In this document: in pieces, positions 34,739 to 45,771 of the stretch
Position numbering within the stretch: the stretch's first letter is position 1
Layout of the letters: every line of letters starts with the position of its first letter
Origin: Streptomyces shenzhenensis
Lineage (GTDB): Bacteria > Actinomycetota > Actinomycetes > Streptomycetales > Streptomycetaceae
NCBI RefSeq assembly: GCF_021462265.1
Contig: NZ_JAJONF010000030.1
Coordinates: forward strand, 55,454 to 119,453
Length of the DNA: 64,000 nt
Direction: 5' to 3'
Notes under the pieces: model-generated
What the model was told of the DNA's origin: nothing
Database searches by the model: none
The model's input: the letters and a program-made list of their open reading frames with translations, nothing else
Program-made: the position numbers and the translations under genes

Positions 34739-35971
34739 CTAGTGGGCCACCGCGGCGGCGCCGTGCTCGTCGACGAGCGCGCCGGTGGTGAAACGGTCGA
34801 GCGAGAAGGGGGCGTTGAGGGGGTGGGGGGCGTCCTCGGCGATGGTGTGGGCGTAGACCCAGCCGACCCCCGGGGTGGCTTTGAAGCCGCCCGTTCCCCA
34901 GCCGCAGTTGAGGTAGAGGTTGTCCACCGGGGTGCGGCCGACGATCGGCGACGCGTCGGGGCTGACGTCGACGATGCCGCCCCAGGTGCGCAGCACGTGG
35001 GCGCGGGCGAAGACCGGGAAGAGTTCGAGGGCCGCCGCCATCTGCTCCTCGATGATGTGGAACGCGCCGCGCTGGGTGTAGGAGTTGTACGCGTCGATGC
35101 CGGCGCCCATCACCAGTTCGCCCTTGTGCGCCTGGCTGACGTACACGTGCACCGCGTTGGACATGACGACGGTGGGGTGGACGGGCTCCAGGAGTTCGGA
35201 GACCAGGGCCTGCAACGGGTGGCTCTGGAGGGGGAGTTCGAAGCCCGCCATGGCGGCCAGGACCGAGGTGTGGCCGGCCGAGCACAGGGCCACTTTGCCG
35301 GCGGCGATGGGGCCGAGGGTGGTCTGGACGCCGACGACCCTGCCGTCCGCCACGTCCACTCCCGTGACCTCGCAGTTCTGGATGATGTCGATGCCGGCCG
35401 CGTCCGCGGACCGGGCGAAGCCCCACGCCACGTAGTCGTGCTTGGCGATGCCGGCCCGGGGCTGGTAGGTGCCGCCGAGGACCGGGTAGCGCACGTCGGG
35501 TGAGGTGTTGACGATCGGGCAGACCTCTTTGACGCCGTCCGCGTCGAGCCACTCGGCGTCGACACCGTTGAGGCGGTTGGCCTCGACCCGGCGGACGCTG
35601 TCGCGGACGTCCTGGAGGCTGTGGGCGAGGTTCAGGACGCCGCGCTGCGAGAAGAGGATCGGGTAGTCGAGTTCCTCCTCCAGGCCCTCCCAGAGCCTCA
35701 GCGCGTGTTCGTAGATGCCCGCGCTCTCGTCCCACAGGTAGTTGGAGCGGATGATCGTGGTGTTGCGGGCCATGTTGCCGCCCGCGAGCCAGCCCTTCTC
35801 CAGGACGGCCACGTCGGTGATGCCGTGGTTCTTCGCCAGATAGTGGGCGGTGGCGAGGCCGTGTCCGCCGCCGCCGACGATGACGACGTCGTACGACCGC
35901 CTGGGCTCGGGTGTGCGCCACAGGAAGTCCGGGTGGTCGGGGAGGTCGGCGCCGGGGGTGCGCGGGCTCAT
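34739..35971 (-). CDS. soxB: Sarcosine oxidase beta subunit
   Basis: A 410-residue FAD flavoprotein, the catalytic subunit that oxidises sarcosine. FAD motif VVIVGGGGHGLATAHYLAKNHG; LEKGWLAGGNMARNTTIIRSNYL is the typical covalent-FMN/active-site region; the C-terminal LYLNCGWGTGGFKATPG closes the FAD site. Its ATG overlaps the glyA stop as ATGA. The soxDA gene starts 11 bp after its stop. Product hydrogen peroxide and methylene-THF link it to GlyA next door. Confidence 0.93.
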   Translation of the reverse strand: MSPRTPGADLPDHPDFLWRTPEPRRSYDVVIVGGGGHGLATAHYLAKNHGITDVAVLEKGWLAGGNMARNTTIIRSNYLWDESAGIYEHALRLWEGLEEELDYPILFSQRGVLNLAHSLQDVRDSVRRVEANRLNGVDAEWLDADGVKEVCPIVNTSPDVRYPVLGGTYQPRAGIAKHDYVAWGFARSADAAGIDIIQNCEVTGVDVADGRVVGVQTTLGPIAAGKVALCSAGHTSVLAAMAGFELPLQSHPLQALVSELLEPVHPTVVMSNAVHVYVSQAHKGELVMGAGIDAYNSYTQRGAFHIIEEQMAAALELFPVFARAHVLRTWGGIVDVSPDASPIVGRTPVDNLYLNCGWGTGGFKATPGVGWVYAHTIAEDAPHPLNAPFSLDRFTTGALVDEHGAAAVAH

Positions 35972-37251
35972 CGGGCGTCTCCGTCGTGCGAGAGGTGCGG
36001 GTAGAGCGGATGCTTCGCGGCCAGTGCCTCGGTGCGGGCGCGCAGGGCGGCTGTGTCCGGCTCGGGCCGGAGGGCCAGCGCGATGACGTCGGCGACCTCG
36101 GCGAAGTCCGCCGCCGTGAAGCCCCGGGTGGCCAGCGCGGGAGTGCCGATGCGCAGGCCGGAGGTGACCATGGGCGGGCGCGGGTCGAAGGGGACGGCGT
36201 TGCGGTTGACGGTGATGCCGATCGAGTGGAGCAGGTCCTCCGCCTGCCGGCCGTCGAGGGGCGAGTCGCGCAGATCGACCAGGACGAGATGGACGTCCGT
36301 GCCCCCGGTCAGCACCTTCACCCCCGACGCGGCCGCGTCGGGCCGGGTCAGACGCTCGGCGAGGATGCGGGCGCCGGCCAGGGTGCGGGCCTGGCGCTCG
36401 GCGAACTCGGGGGACGCGGCGACCTTGAAGGAGACGGCCTTCGCCGCGATGACGTGTTCCAGCGGGCCGCCCTGCATGCCGGGGAACACCGCCGAGTTGA
36501 TCTTCTTGGCGAGGTCGGCGTCGTTGGTGAGGATGACCCCGCCGCGCGGTCCGCCGAGGGTCTTGTGGGTGGTCGTGGTGACCACGTGGGCATGCGGCAC
36601 GGGGCTGGGGTGAAGTCCCGCCGCGACCAGGCCCGCGAAGTGCGCCATGTCGACCATGAGCAGGGCACCGGCCTCGTCGGCGATCCGGCGGAACTTCGCG
36701 AAGTCGAGCTGCCTCGGGTACGCCGACCAGCCCGCGATGATCATCTTCGGGCGGTGTTCCCTGGCCAGCCGCTCCACCTCGTCCAGGTCCACGAGGTGGT
36801 CGGTCTCGCCGACGTGGTAGGGCACGACATCGAGCATCTTGCCGCTGTAGTTGATGCGCATGCCGTGGGTGAGGTGGCCGCCGTGCGCGAGGTCGAGGCC
36901 GAGGATCGTGTCGCCGGGCCGGAGCAGGGCGAAGAAGACGGCGGTGTTGGCCTGGGCGCCCGAGTGCGGCTGGACGTTGGCGAACCCGGCCCCGAAGAGC
37001 GACTTGGCCCTTTCGATCGCCAGCCGCTCGGTGACGTCGACGTGTTCGCAGCCGCCGTAGTAGCGGCGGCCTGGATAGCCCTCGGCGTACTTGTTCGTCG
37101 CGACCGACCCCTGCGCCTCCATCACGGCGGTGGGCGCGAAGTTCTCGGAGGCGATCATCTCCAGGGTGGACTGCTGACGGTGCAGCTCGGCACGGAGCGC
37201 GGCGTGAACCTCGGGGTCGAGTTCGGCCAGGGGCGTGTTCAGGGCGTTCAT
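35968..37251 (-). CDS. glyA: Serine hydroxymethyltransferase
   Basis: A 427-residue PLP enzyme converting glycine plus 5,10-methylene-THF to serine. Landmarks are STLEMIASENFAP, GYPGRRYYGGCEHVD, the PLP-lysine motif VVTTTTHKTLGGPRGG and RIGTPALATRGF. It is directly coupled to soxB, so glycine and methylene-THF made by the demethylases would be captured as serine. ATG at 37251 overlaps the stop of a possible 9-codon leader. A second, housekeeping copy is expected elsewhere in the genome. Confidence 0.93.
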   Translation of the reverse strand: MNALNTPLAELDPEVHAALRAELHRQQSTLEMIASENFAPTAVMEAQGSVATNKYAEGYPGRRYYGGCEHVDVTERLAIERAKSLFGAGFANVQPHSGAQANTAVFFALLRPGDTILGLDLAHGGHLTHGMRINYSGKMLDVVPYHVGETDHLVDLDEVERLAREHRPKMIIAGWSAYPRQLDFAKFRRIADEAGALLMVDMAHFAGLVAAGLHPSPVPHAHVVTTTTHKTLGGPRGGVILTNDADLAKKINSAVFPGMQGGPLEHVIAAKAVSFKVAASPEFAERQARTLAGARILAERLTRPDAAASGVKVLTGGTDVHLVLVDLRDSPLDGRQAEDLLHSIGITVNRNAVPFDPRPPMVTSGLRIGTPALATRGFTAADFAEVADVIALALRPEPDTAALRARTEALAAKHPLYPHLSHDGDAR

Positions 37252-37415
37252 GCGGGTGTCGCGTTCCTCTCGGTCACTGCCGGTGCTCCTTCCAAGAAAC
37301 CGAACCGCGGCGCCCGGTGAGGGGCGCGGGGCCGTGCCGGTATCGCGGCTGCCGCCGGGTGGGCGCGACCAGCCACGGCGAGCCCGCACCCGGACGAGGA
37401 CACCACTCGGATCCC

Positions 37416-39854
37416 TCACCCACGGAGACGGCTCATCGCCGGGTCGAACAACGGCTCCTCGGCCACCACGGCCTCCACTCGCTGATCGAAGTACCCGATC
37501 TGCACGCCGGTGCCGGGCACCGCCAGCTCCGCCGGGAGCCACGCGTACGCGATCCCCTTGCCGATCGTGTAGCCGTACGCCGCGCTGGTCACGTAGCCGA
37601 CGGCGCGGTCACCGTCGAACACCGGCTCCTTGCCCATGACGACGGCCCGCGGGTCGTCCACGGTGAGGCAGCTCAGCCGGCGCCGTACCGCCGCCTTGCG
37701 GCGCTCCAGCGCGGCCTTGCCGACGAAGTCGCCCTTGTCGGGCCTGACGGCGAAGCCGACGCCGGCCTCGTAGGGGTCGTGCTCGTAGGTCATGTCGGTG
37801 CCGAAGGAGCGGTAGCCCTTCTCCAGACGGAGGCTGTTGAAGGCGCCGCGGCCGGCGATGATCCCGCCGAGGGGCTCGGCCGCCTGCCAGAGGGTGTCCC
37901 AGAGTTTCGCGCCCTGATCGGCGGTCGTGTACAGCTCCCAGCCGAGTTCGCCGACGTACGACAGCCGCATCGCGGTGACCGGCACCGAGCCGAGGTAGGC
38001 GCGCTTGGCACGGAAGTACTTGAGGCCCGCGTCGGAGAAGTCCTCGTCGGTGAGCGGCTGGAGGACCTCGCGGGCCAGCGGGCCCCACAGACCGACGCAG
38101 CAGGTGCCGGGGGTGATGTCGCGGACCTGGACCCTGCCGTCGGCGGGCAGGTGGCGGGTGAACCAGTCGAGGTCGAGGTTGCCGTTGGCGCCGACCTGGA
38201 AGAGGTCCCGGGCGAGGCGGGCCACGGTGATGTCGCTGCGGATGCCGCCGTCGTGGCCGAGCAGCAGCGTGTACGTCACCGAGCCGACGGACTTGGCGAC
38301 CTTGCCGGTGACCAGGCCCTCCAGGAAGTCCGCGGCGCCGGGGCCGCTCACCTCCAGGCGCTTGAGGGCGGTCATGTCGTACATCGCGACGGTCTCGCGG
38401 GTGACCTGGGCCTCGGCGCCGACGATCGGCGACCAGTAGCGGGCGGCCCAGTCGTTGGGGGTGGGGATGGCACGGCCCTCGACCAGGCCCGCGTTCGCCT
38501 CGTACCACTGGGGGCGTTCCCAGCCGTTCGCCTCCAGGAAGAACGCGCCGTGTTCCCGCTGGCGGGCGTGGAAGGGGCTGGTGCGGATCGGGCGCGGCCT
38601 CCCGGACGGCTGGAGGGGGTGGAGGATGTCGTAGACCTCGACGAAGTTCTGGCAGTCGCGGGCGAGGACGTACTCGGGCGAGAGCTGGTGCGGCTCGAAG
38701 CGGTTGACGTCGCACTCGTGGAGGTCGAACGAGGAGCAGTGGCCGTCGACCAGCCATTCGGCGACCGCCCTGCCGACGCCCGCGGAGTGGGTGACCCAGA
38801 CGGCCTCGGCGACCCAGAAGCCCTTGACGTCCGGGGACTCGCCGAGCAGCGGGTAGCCGTCGGTGGTGAAGGAGAACAGGCCGTTGATGCCTTCTTCGAC
38901 CTTGGCCTCGCGGGTCGCGGGGAGCAGGGACCGGGTCTCGTTCCAGGCGTCCTCGAAGTCCTCCTCGGTGAACTTCAGGACGGAGGGCATCCGGTCGGCC
39001 TCGTCCACGGAGAGGATGTCGTCGGCGGAGACCGGCATGGGGCGGTGACCGTAGGAGCCGATGCCGAGGCCGTCGAAGCGGTCGCGGTAGTAGAGGTCGG
39101 CGTCCTGGTGGCGCAGGATCGGGCGGACGGCCTCCTCGGTCTGGCCGGCCAGCGCGGGGACCGGGCCGGTCCAGGCGAGCTGGTGGGCGAGCGGGGTGAG
39201 GGGCAGGTTCATGCCGACCATGCGGGCGATCCTCGGCCCCCAGATGCCGGCGCAGCAGACGACGATGTCGGCGGGGATCTCGCCCTGGTCGGTCACCACG
39301 GCGGTGACGGCGCCCTCGCTCTGCCGCACGTCGAGGACCTCGTGGCGGGCGAGGAAGCGGACGCCACGCCCGGTGGCCCGGCGGATCTGGGCCTCGACGG
39401 CGAGGACGGCCTTGGCGAGGCCGTCGGTGGGGACGAGCAGACCGCCGAGGATCCGGTCGCGGTCGACCAGCGGGTGCTGCTCGACGCACTCCTCGGGGGT
39501 GAGGATCCGCGCCTCGACGCCCCAGGCGGTGATCCAGCCGTGCCGGCGGTGGAGCTCGGCGAGGCGCTCCGGGGTGGTGGCCACTTCGAGGCCGCCGACC
39601 TGGAGGAAGCAGGGCTTGCCGTCGACGTCGAGGGAGCAGAACTTCTCGACGGTGTAGCGGGCCAGTTCCGTCATGGTCTTCGAGGGGTTGGTCTGGAAGA
39701 CCAGGCCCGGCGCGTGCGAGGTCGAGCCCCCGGTCGCCGGGAGGGGGCCCTGGTCGACCACGGTCACCTCGGTCCAGCCGCGTGCGGAGATCTCGTCCGC
39801 GAGGGCCGCCCCCACGACGCCCGCTCCGATGATGACCACTCGGGGTCCCGCCAT
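37416..39854 (-). CDS. Dimethylglycine oxidase
   Basis: An 812-residue two-domain flavoenzyme. The N-terminal DAO-type FAD domain has VVIIGAGVVGAALADEI and GSTSHAPGLVFQTNPSKTM, whose His matches the flavin-linked His of the family. The C-terminal GcvT-like THF domain has MYDMTALKRLEVSGPGAADFLE and FRAKRAYLGSVPVTAMRLSYVGELGWELY. It oxidises dimethylglycine to sarcosine and passes the methylene group to THF. Sarcosine dehydrogenase is the main alternative, but the context with a separate sarcosine oxidase favours dimethylglycine. It heads the probable operon with glyA and the sox genes. Confidence 0.88.
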   Translation of the reverse strand: MAGPRVVIIGAGVVGAALADEISARGWTEVTVVDQGPLPATGGSTSHAPGLVFQTNPSKTMTELARYTVEKFCSLDVDGKPCFLQVGGLEVATTPERLAELHRRHGWITAWGVEARILTPEECVEQHPLVDRDRILGGLLVPTDGLAKAVLAVEAQIRRATGRGVRFLARHEVLDVRQSEGAVTAVVTDQGEIPADIVVCCAGIWGPRIARMVGMNLPLTPLAHQLAWTGPVPALAGQTEEAVRPILRHQDADLYYRDRFDGLGIGSYGHRPMPVSADDILSVDEADRMPSVLKFTEEDFEDAWNETRSLLPATREAKVEEGINGLFSFTTDGYPLLGESPDVKGFWVAEAVWVTHSAGVGRAVAEWLVDGHCSSFDLHECDVNRFEPHQLSPEYVLARDCQNFVEVYDILHPLQPSGRPRPIRTSPFHARQREHGAFFLEANGWERPQWYEANAGLVEGRAIPTPNDWAARYWSPIVGAEAQVTRETVAMYDMTALKRLEVSGPGAADFLEGLVTGKVAKSVGSVTYTLLLGHDGGIRSDITVARLARDLFQVGANGNLDLDWFTRHLPADGRVQVRDITPGTCCVGLWGPLAREVLQPLTDEDFSDAGLKYFRAKRAYLGSVPVTAMRLSYVGELGWELYTTADQGAKLWDTLWQAAEPLGGIIAGRGAFNSLRLEKGYRSFGTDMTYEHDPYEAGVGFAVRPDKGDFVGKAALERRKAAVRRRLSCLTVDDPRAVVMGKEPVFDGDRAVGYVTSAAYGYTIGKGIAYAWLPAELAVPGTGVQIGYFDQRVEAVVAEEPLFDPAMSRLRG

Positions 39855-39885
39855 CGCCCAACCTCCGAACTTGAGACCGGTGCAG

Positions 39886-39919
39886 TTGCTTTGTGCGCAA
39901 CGTGATTCAGGCTGCGCAA
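39886..39919. promoter_or_regulatory. IclR-type motif before dimethylglycine oxidase
   Basis: On the minus strand TTGCG-N5-AGCAA (39886-39900), plus a second TTGCGCA at 39913-39919 exactly 19 bp away, repeating the spacing seen at purU. It lies 32-65 bp upstream of the dimethylglycine oxidase start. Confidence 0.6.
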
Positions 39920-40098
39920 CTCAATGTGCCTGCCTCCGACGAGGGGTGTCAAGGGGGTGGCGACCTAGCGGAACAGGCAGGGGAAGGGCCTGGGGAACGG
40001 CCCCGGCGGCGGCCGGGAAACGGCAACGCCCGGCGGGCGGCGCGCACAGCTGCGCACCGCCCGCCGGGCGTCCCGGAACGGCTCTCCTCGCGGCTCCG

Positions 40099-41064
40099 CT
40101 ACTTCAGCCAGGCCTTCACCTTGTCGGGGTTGGCGTCGACCCATTTCTTCGCCGCGGCGTCGTCCGACAGCTTGTCCACCGCGATGTACTTGGCCACGGT
40201 GTTCTGGTCGTCGTTGGTCCAGTGGAAATTCTTCACCAGGTCGTAGGCCGGGCTGCCCGACTTGGCGAAGTTCGCGCTGACGATCTTGTCGAGGTCGTAG
40301 ACGGGATAGTCGCAGGCGACCTTGGCCGCGTCGGCGTCGCAGCCCGTCGTGTACTTGGGCAGGTCGACCTTGACCAGCGGCACCTCGGACAGGAACCACT
40401 GCGGTTCGTAGAAGTAGCCGATCAGCCACTGCTTGTTCTTCTCGGCCGTTCTGAAGGCCTGGATGAGCGCGGTCTCGCTGCCCGCGTACACCACCTTGAA
40501 GTCCAGCTTCAGGTTCTTCACCAGGGCGGCGTCGTTGGTGACGTACGACGGGTCGCCGTCGAGCAGCTGGCCCTTGCCGCCGGACTCGGAGGTCTTGAAC
40601 CGGGCGGCGTACTTGTCGAGGTTCTGCCAGTTCGTGATGTCGGGGTGCGCCTTGGCCAGCCACGGCGGCACGTACCAGCCGATGATGCCCTTGTTGCCGG
40701 TCGAGCCGGCCTCGACGGCCGTCTTCTGCCCGGTGATGTACTTCTTCTTCAGATCGTCGTGACCCCAGTTCTCCAGGACGGCGTCGACCTCGCCGGTCCC
40801 GAAGCCCTGCCAGGCGATCTCCTCCTTGAGGTCCTTCTTGTCGACCGTACAGCCGAGGTCGTGCTGTGCGACGTACGCGACGACCGCCGCGTCCGCCTCG
40901 TAGCCCACCCAGGGATTGACGGCCAGGTTGAAGGTGCCGCACTTGCCGCCCGAGGACGTCGAGCCGGCGGAACCGCTGTCGCCCACCTTCGCGCCGCCGC
41001 AGGCCGTGAGGGTGAGGCCGAGAACGGCCAGGCCGGCCGCGCCGGCTCGCCAGTGTTGTGCCAT
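40099..41064 (-). CDS. Glycine betaine ABC transporter, substrate-binding lipoprotein
   Basis: A 321-residue ProX/OpuAC-type binding protein: a signal peptide ending in the lipobox LTLTACG, then FNLAVNPWVGYEADAAVVAYVAQHDLGC, EIAWQGFGTGEVDAVLENWGHDD and WYVPPWLAKAHPDI, where the aromatic residues form the cage for trimethylammonium groups. It is anchored outside the membrane and feeds the permease encoded just upstream (13 bp gap). It imports betaine or choline as carbon source or osmolyte. Confidence 0.93.
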   Translation of the reverse strand: MAQHWRAGAAGLAVLGLTLTACGGAKVGDSGSAGSTSSGGKCGTFNLAVNPWVGYEADAAVVAYVAQHDLGCTVDKKDLKEEIAWQGFGTGEVDAVLENWGHDDLKKKYITGQKTAVEAGSTGNKGIIGWYVPPWLAKAHPDITNWQNLDKYAARFKTSESGGKGQLLDGDPSYVTNDAALVKNLKLDFKVVYAGSETALIQAFRTAEKNKQWLIGYFYEPQWFLSEVPLVKVDLPKYTTGCDADAAKVACDYPVYDLDKIVSANFAKSGSPAYDLVKNFHWTNDDQNTVAKYIAVDKLSDDAAAKKWVDANPDKVKAWLK

Positions 41065-41077
41065 GGTGTAGAGCTCC

Positions 41078-43047
41078 TTATGCCCTGGTGCGTCGCGCCG
41101 CAGCCTGTGTGATCCGGTCGAACATGACTCCGAGCAGTACGATCGCCAGCCCTGCCGCCAGCCCCTTGCCGTACAGCTCGCCCTGCGAGAAACCGGCCAC
41201 GACGTCGTAGCCGAGGGCGCCCGCCCCTACCAGGCCGCCCACCACAACCATCGACAGCACGTAGATCAGGCCCTGGTTGGTCGCGAGGGTCAGGGCGCCG
41301 CGTGCCATCGGCAGCTGGACCTTGGTGATGATCTGCCAGGTGTTGCACCCGGCCGAGGTGGCCGCCTCCACGGTGGGCGCGGACACGTTCCGCACCCCGT
41401 CCGCGATGATCTTGACGGCGACGGGTGCCGCGTAGACGACGGCCGCGACGATCGCCGTGAAGCGGGTGGCGCCGAAGAGCGCCAGGAACGGCACCAGATA
41501 GACGAACGGCGGCATGACCTGTGCCGCGTCCAGGGTGGGCCGGATCAGCCGGTCCACCAGCGTGCTGCGGCCCATCCACACGCCGAAGACGACGCCGACC
41601 AGCATCACCAGGGCGGTGGCCACGGCGGTGGAGGCAAGCGTGGTCATGCTGTCCGACCACAGGCCCGTGGCGACCAGCAGCCCGACGCAGACGGCCGCCG
41701 TCACGCCGGCCCGCCAGCCGCCGAGGACGGCGCCGAGCCCGACCAGGACGGCGCCGACCAGCCACCACGGGGAGTCGGTGAGCAGCGTCTGGAACGGGTT
41801 GAGCAGGCCGTTGGTGAGGACGTCCCGCAGGGCGTTGGTGAGGCCGGAGAGGTGGTCCTGCAGCCACGTGGTCGCGGTGTCGGCGGCGCTCGCGATGTGG
41901 CTGCCGGCGGTGCCGTCGCCGGGGAACTCGGCCGCCCAGACGTAGGTGTGGGAGAGGTAGACCAGGACGAGGGCCGCGACTCCGCCCGCCCCGAGCAGCG
42001 GGCGGCGCCACTTCAGGAACCGTCCGTCGCGGCGGGTCTCGGTGCGCGCGGCGGCGGCCGTGGTGACCCGGTCCAGCACGATGGCCATGACGACGATGGC
42101 GAGGCCGGCGTTGAAGGCGGTGCCGACGTCGAGCGACTGGAGGGCCTGGACGACGGTCTTGCCGAGGCCGGGCGCGTCGATCAGGGCGGCGATGGTGACC
42201 ATGGCCAGGGCGGCCATGATGGTCTGGTTGACGCCCATGACGACCGTGCGCTTCGACATCGGCAGCAGCACCTTGACCAGTTGCTGGGTGCGGGTGGTGC
42301 CGAGCGAGTCGGCCGCCTCGACGGTGGTCTCGGGGACGGAGCGGATGGCGTGTGCGGTGATGCGGATGGCGGGCGGGGCCGCGTAGATCACCGTGGTGAT
42401 GACGGCGGAGGCGCCGCCGATGAGGAAGATCAGGGTCAGCGGGGCGAGGTAGACGAAGGTCGGCATCGTCTGCATGAAGTCGAGGAAGGGCGTCATGACC
42501 CGGTTGAACCGGTCGGAGAGCCCCGCCCACACGCCGAGCGGGATGCCGATGAGCAGGGCCACCAGGACCGCCGACAGGGTCAGCGCCAGGGTGTCCATGC
42601 TCTCCTGCCACAGGCCCTGGAGCCCGAAGAAGGTGAAGCCGGCGACGGCCAGCAGGGCGACCCGCCAGTTCCCCACGGCCCACGAGACGTAGCCGGTGAG
42701 TCCGACGACGCCGAGCCAGCCGATCTGCGGGACCGGACGGCCGCCGGCGGGCTGGGAGATCACGGACTGGACGAAGGTGACCAGGTTGTCGATGGCCAGC
42801 CGGATCTCGTTGAAGAAGTAGAGGAAGACCGGGTTGGAGTTGCGGTTGGCGCCGATGCTGTCGTTGACGTCGTTCAGCCGGCGGTGCAGGCCGGTGAGGT
42901 CGGCGGCGGCCAGGGTGAGCGTCTGCCGCCCGCGGAACGCGGCGAAGAGCACCAGCCAGACGACCAGGATCGCCGCCACCACCATCGGGCGGCTGATCTT
43001 CTCGCGTATCGTCGCGGCCGGCGCGGTCGCGTCGGCTACGGCAGCCA

Positions 43048-43048
<1 letters not shown>
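41078..43048 (-). CDS. Glycine betaine ABC transporter, fused double permease
   Basis: A 656-residue protein with two complete permease modules in tandem. Each has its own ATPase-contact EAA loop: EAADSLGTTRTQQLVKVLLP and EAATSAGCNTWQIITKVQLP. A charged connector (ETRRDGRFLKWRRPLL) separates them. ProW-type systems usually have one module per polypeptide and dimerise; here a single chain would supply both halves. Its ATG overlaps the ATPase stop by one base (TGATG). Confidence 0.9.
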
Positions 43049-44139
<1,091 letters not shown>

Positions 44140-44160
44140 GGTGGGGACCTCTCTTCGGCG

Positions 44161-45630
44161 TCAGCCGCGGAACCAGTGCTGCGGCCCGGGTTGGATGTTC
44201 TGCCAGACGTGCTTGGGCTCTCGGTACTCGTCCAGGCCGGTCGGTCCCAGCTCGCGGCCCACGCCCGAGTGCCCGAAGCCACCCCATTCCGCCTGCGGCA
44301 CGTAGGGGTGGTAGTCATTGATCCACACGGTTCCGTGGCGCAGCCTGCGGGCGACCCGCTGGGCCTTGCCCGCGTCCTGTGTCCAGACGGCGCCGGCGAG
44401 GCCGTACTCCGTGTCGTTGGCGATGCGGACGGCGTCGTCCTCGTCCCGGAAGCGTTCGACGGTGAGCACGGGCCCGAAGGACTCCTCGTGCACCACGCGC
44501 ATGTCCTGCCGGCACTCGTCGAGGACGGTGGGCGGGTAGTAGAAGCCGTTCGCGAGGGCGGGGTCGTCGGGGCGGGTGCCGCCGCAGCGCAGTACGGCGC
44601 CCTCGGCGATTCCGGCGGCGACGTACGCCTCGACCTTCTCGCGGTGCTGTGCGGAGATCAGCGCGCCGGTCTCGGCCTCGGGGTCGAAGGGGCCGCCGAG
44701 GCGGATCAGGCGGGCACGGCGGACGACCTCGTCGACGAAGGCGTCGTGGACCCGGTCCTCGACGATCAGCCGGGCGCCGGCCGAGCAGACCTGCCCGGAG
44801 TGCAGGAAGACGGCGGTGAGCGCGAAGTCGACGGCCGTGTCGAAGTCGGCGTCGGCGAAGACGACGTTGGGGTTCTTGCCGCCCAGTTCGAGGGCGACCT
44901 TCTTCACGGTCGCCGCGGCGGTGGCCATGATCCGCCTGCCGGTCTCCAGCCCGCCGGTGAAGGACACCATGTCGACGGCGGGGTGCTCCGAGAGCGCGGC
45001 GCCCGCCTCGGGGCCGGCGCCGAGGACTAGGTTGCCGGCACCGGGCGGGAGTCCGGCCTCCTCCAGCGCCTTCAGCAGCAGGATCGCGGTGGAGGGAGTG
45101 AGCTCGCTGGGTTTGAGGACGAACGTGTTGCCCGCCACGAGGGCGGGCGCGACCTTCCAGGAGGCCTGGAGCAGCGGGTAGTTCCACGGGGTGATCAGCC
45201 CGCACACGCCGACCGGCTCGTACACGACACGGCTGACGGCGTCGTCACGTCCGGTGTCGATCACCCGGCCGGCGTCGGTGCCGGCGATGCCGCCGTAGTA
45301 GCGGAGGCAGGAGACGACGTCGGCGATGTCGTACTCGCTCTCCACCAGGCGCTTGCCGGTGTCCAGGGACTCGGCGCGGGCGAATTCCCTGGCGTCGCGC
45401 TCGATGATGCCGGCGGTGCGCAGCAGCAGCGCGCCGCGCTCCCGCTCGGGGGTGTGCGGCCAGGGGCCTTCGTCGAACGCGCGCCGGGCCGCGGTGATCG
45501 CGGCCTCCGTGTCGGGGCGGGTGGCCTCCGAGACCGTCGCGACGAGGGTGCCGTCCGCCGGACAGCGGATCTCGCGGTGGCCGCCGGCCACCGCGGCACG
45601 CCATTTTCCATCCACATACAGGTCTGCCAC
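44161..45630 (-). CDS. betB: Betaine aldehyde dehydrogenase
   Basis: A 489-residue NAD(P)-dependent aldehyde dehydrogenase converting betaine aldehyde to glycine betaine. Catalytic Glu lies in ALELGGKNPN and Cys in SGQVCSAGARL; FTGGLETGRRI and SFGPVLTVERF are typical. GTG at 45630 is preferred (AAGGG upstream) over an ATG at 45693 that would place the operator inside the gene. It is the first gene of the operon with the betaine importer. Confidence 0.9.
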   Translation of the reverse strand: MADLYVDGKWRAAVAGGHREIRCPADGTLVATVSEATRPDTEAAITAARRAFDEGPWPHTPERERGALLLRTAGIIERDAREFARAESLDTGKRLVESEYDIADVVSCLRYYGGIAGTDAGRVIDTGRDDAVSRVVYEPVGVCGLITPWNYPLLQASWKVAPALVAGNTFVLKPSELTPSTAILLLKALEEAGLPPGAGNLVLGAGPEAGAALSEHPAVDMVSFTGGLETGRRIMATAAATVKKVALELGGKNPNVVFADADFDTAVDFALTAVFLHSGQVCSAGARLIVEDRVHDAFVDEVVRRARLIRLGGPFDPEAETGALISAQHREKVEAYVAAGIAEGAVLRCGGTRPDDPALANGFYYPPTVLDECRQDMRVVHEESFGPVLTVERFRDEDDAVRIANDTEYGLAGAVWTQDAGKAQRVARRLRHGTVWINDYHPYVPQAEWGGFGHSGVGRELGPTGLDEYREPKHVWQNIQPGPQHWFRG

Positions 45631-45656
45631 GGCCGCGCCCTTCGAACCCGAATTCG

Positions 45657-45671
45657 TTGCGCATTGTGCAT
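45657..45671. promoter_or_regulatory. IclR-type motif before betB
   Basis: TTGCG-N5-TGCAT, a near match to the TTGCG-N5-CGCAA dyad, 27-41 bp upstream of the betB start. It is the only obvious dyad in this intergenic region. Confidence 0.5.
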
Positions 45672-45771
45672 TGGATTGCTTTTGGTGGAACACCCTGACC
45701 GAATGTACTGACAGCCGTCAAGGGCTCCGCGTATCCCGATTCGGCCGCGAAAACGGCCCCCTCGGCGCGGG

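Noticed and set aside
37252..37415. Glycine riboswitch before glyA
   Set aside because: I looked for the conserved GGAGAG and paired aptamer architecture on the minus strand and did not find it.
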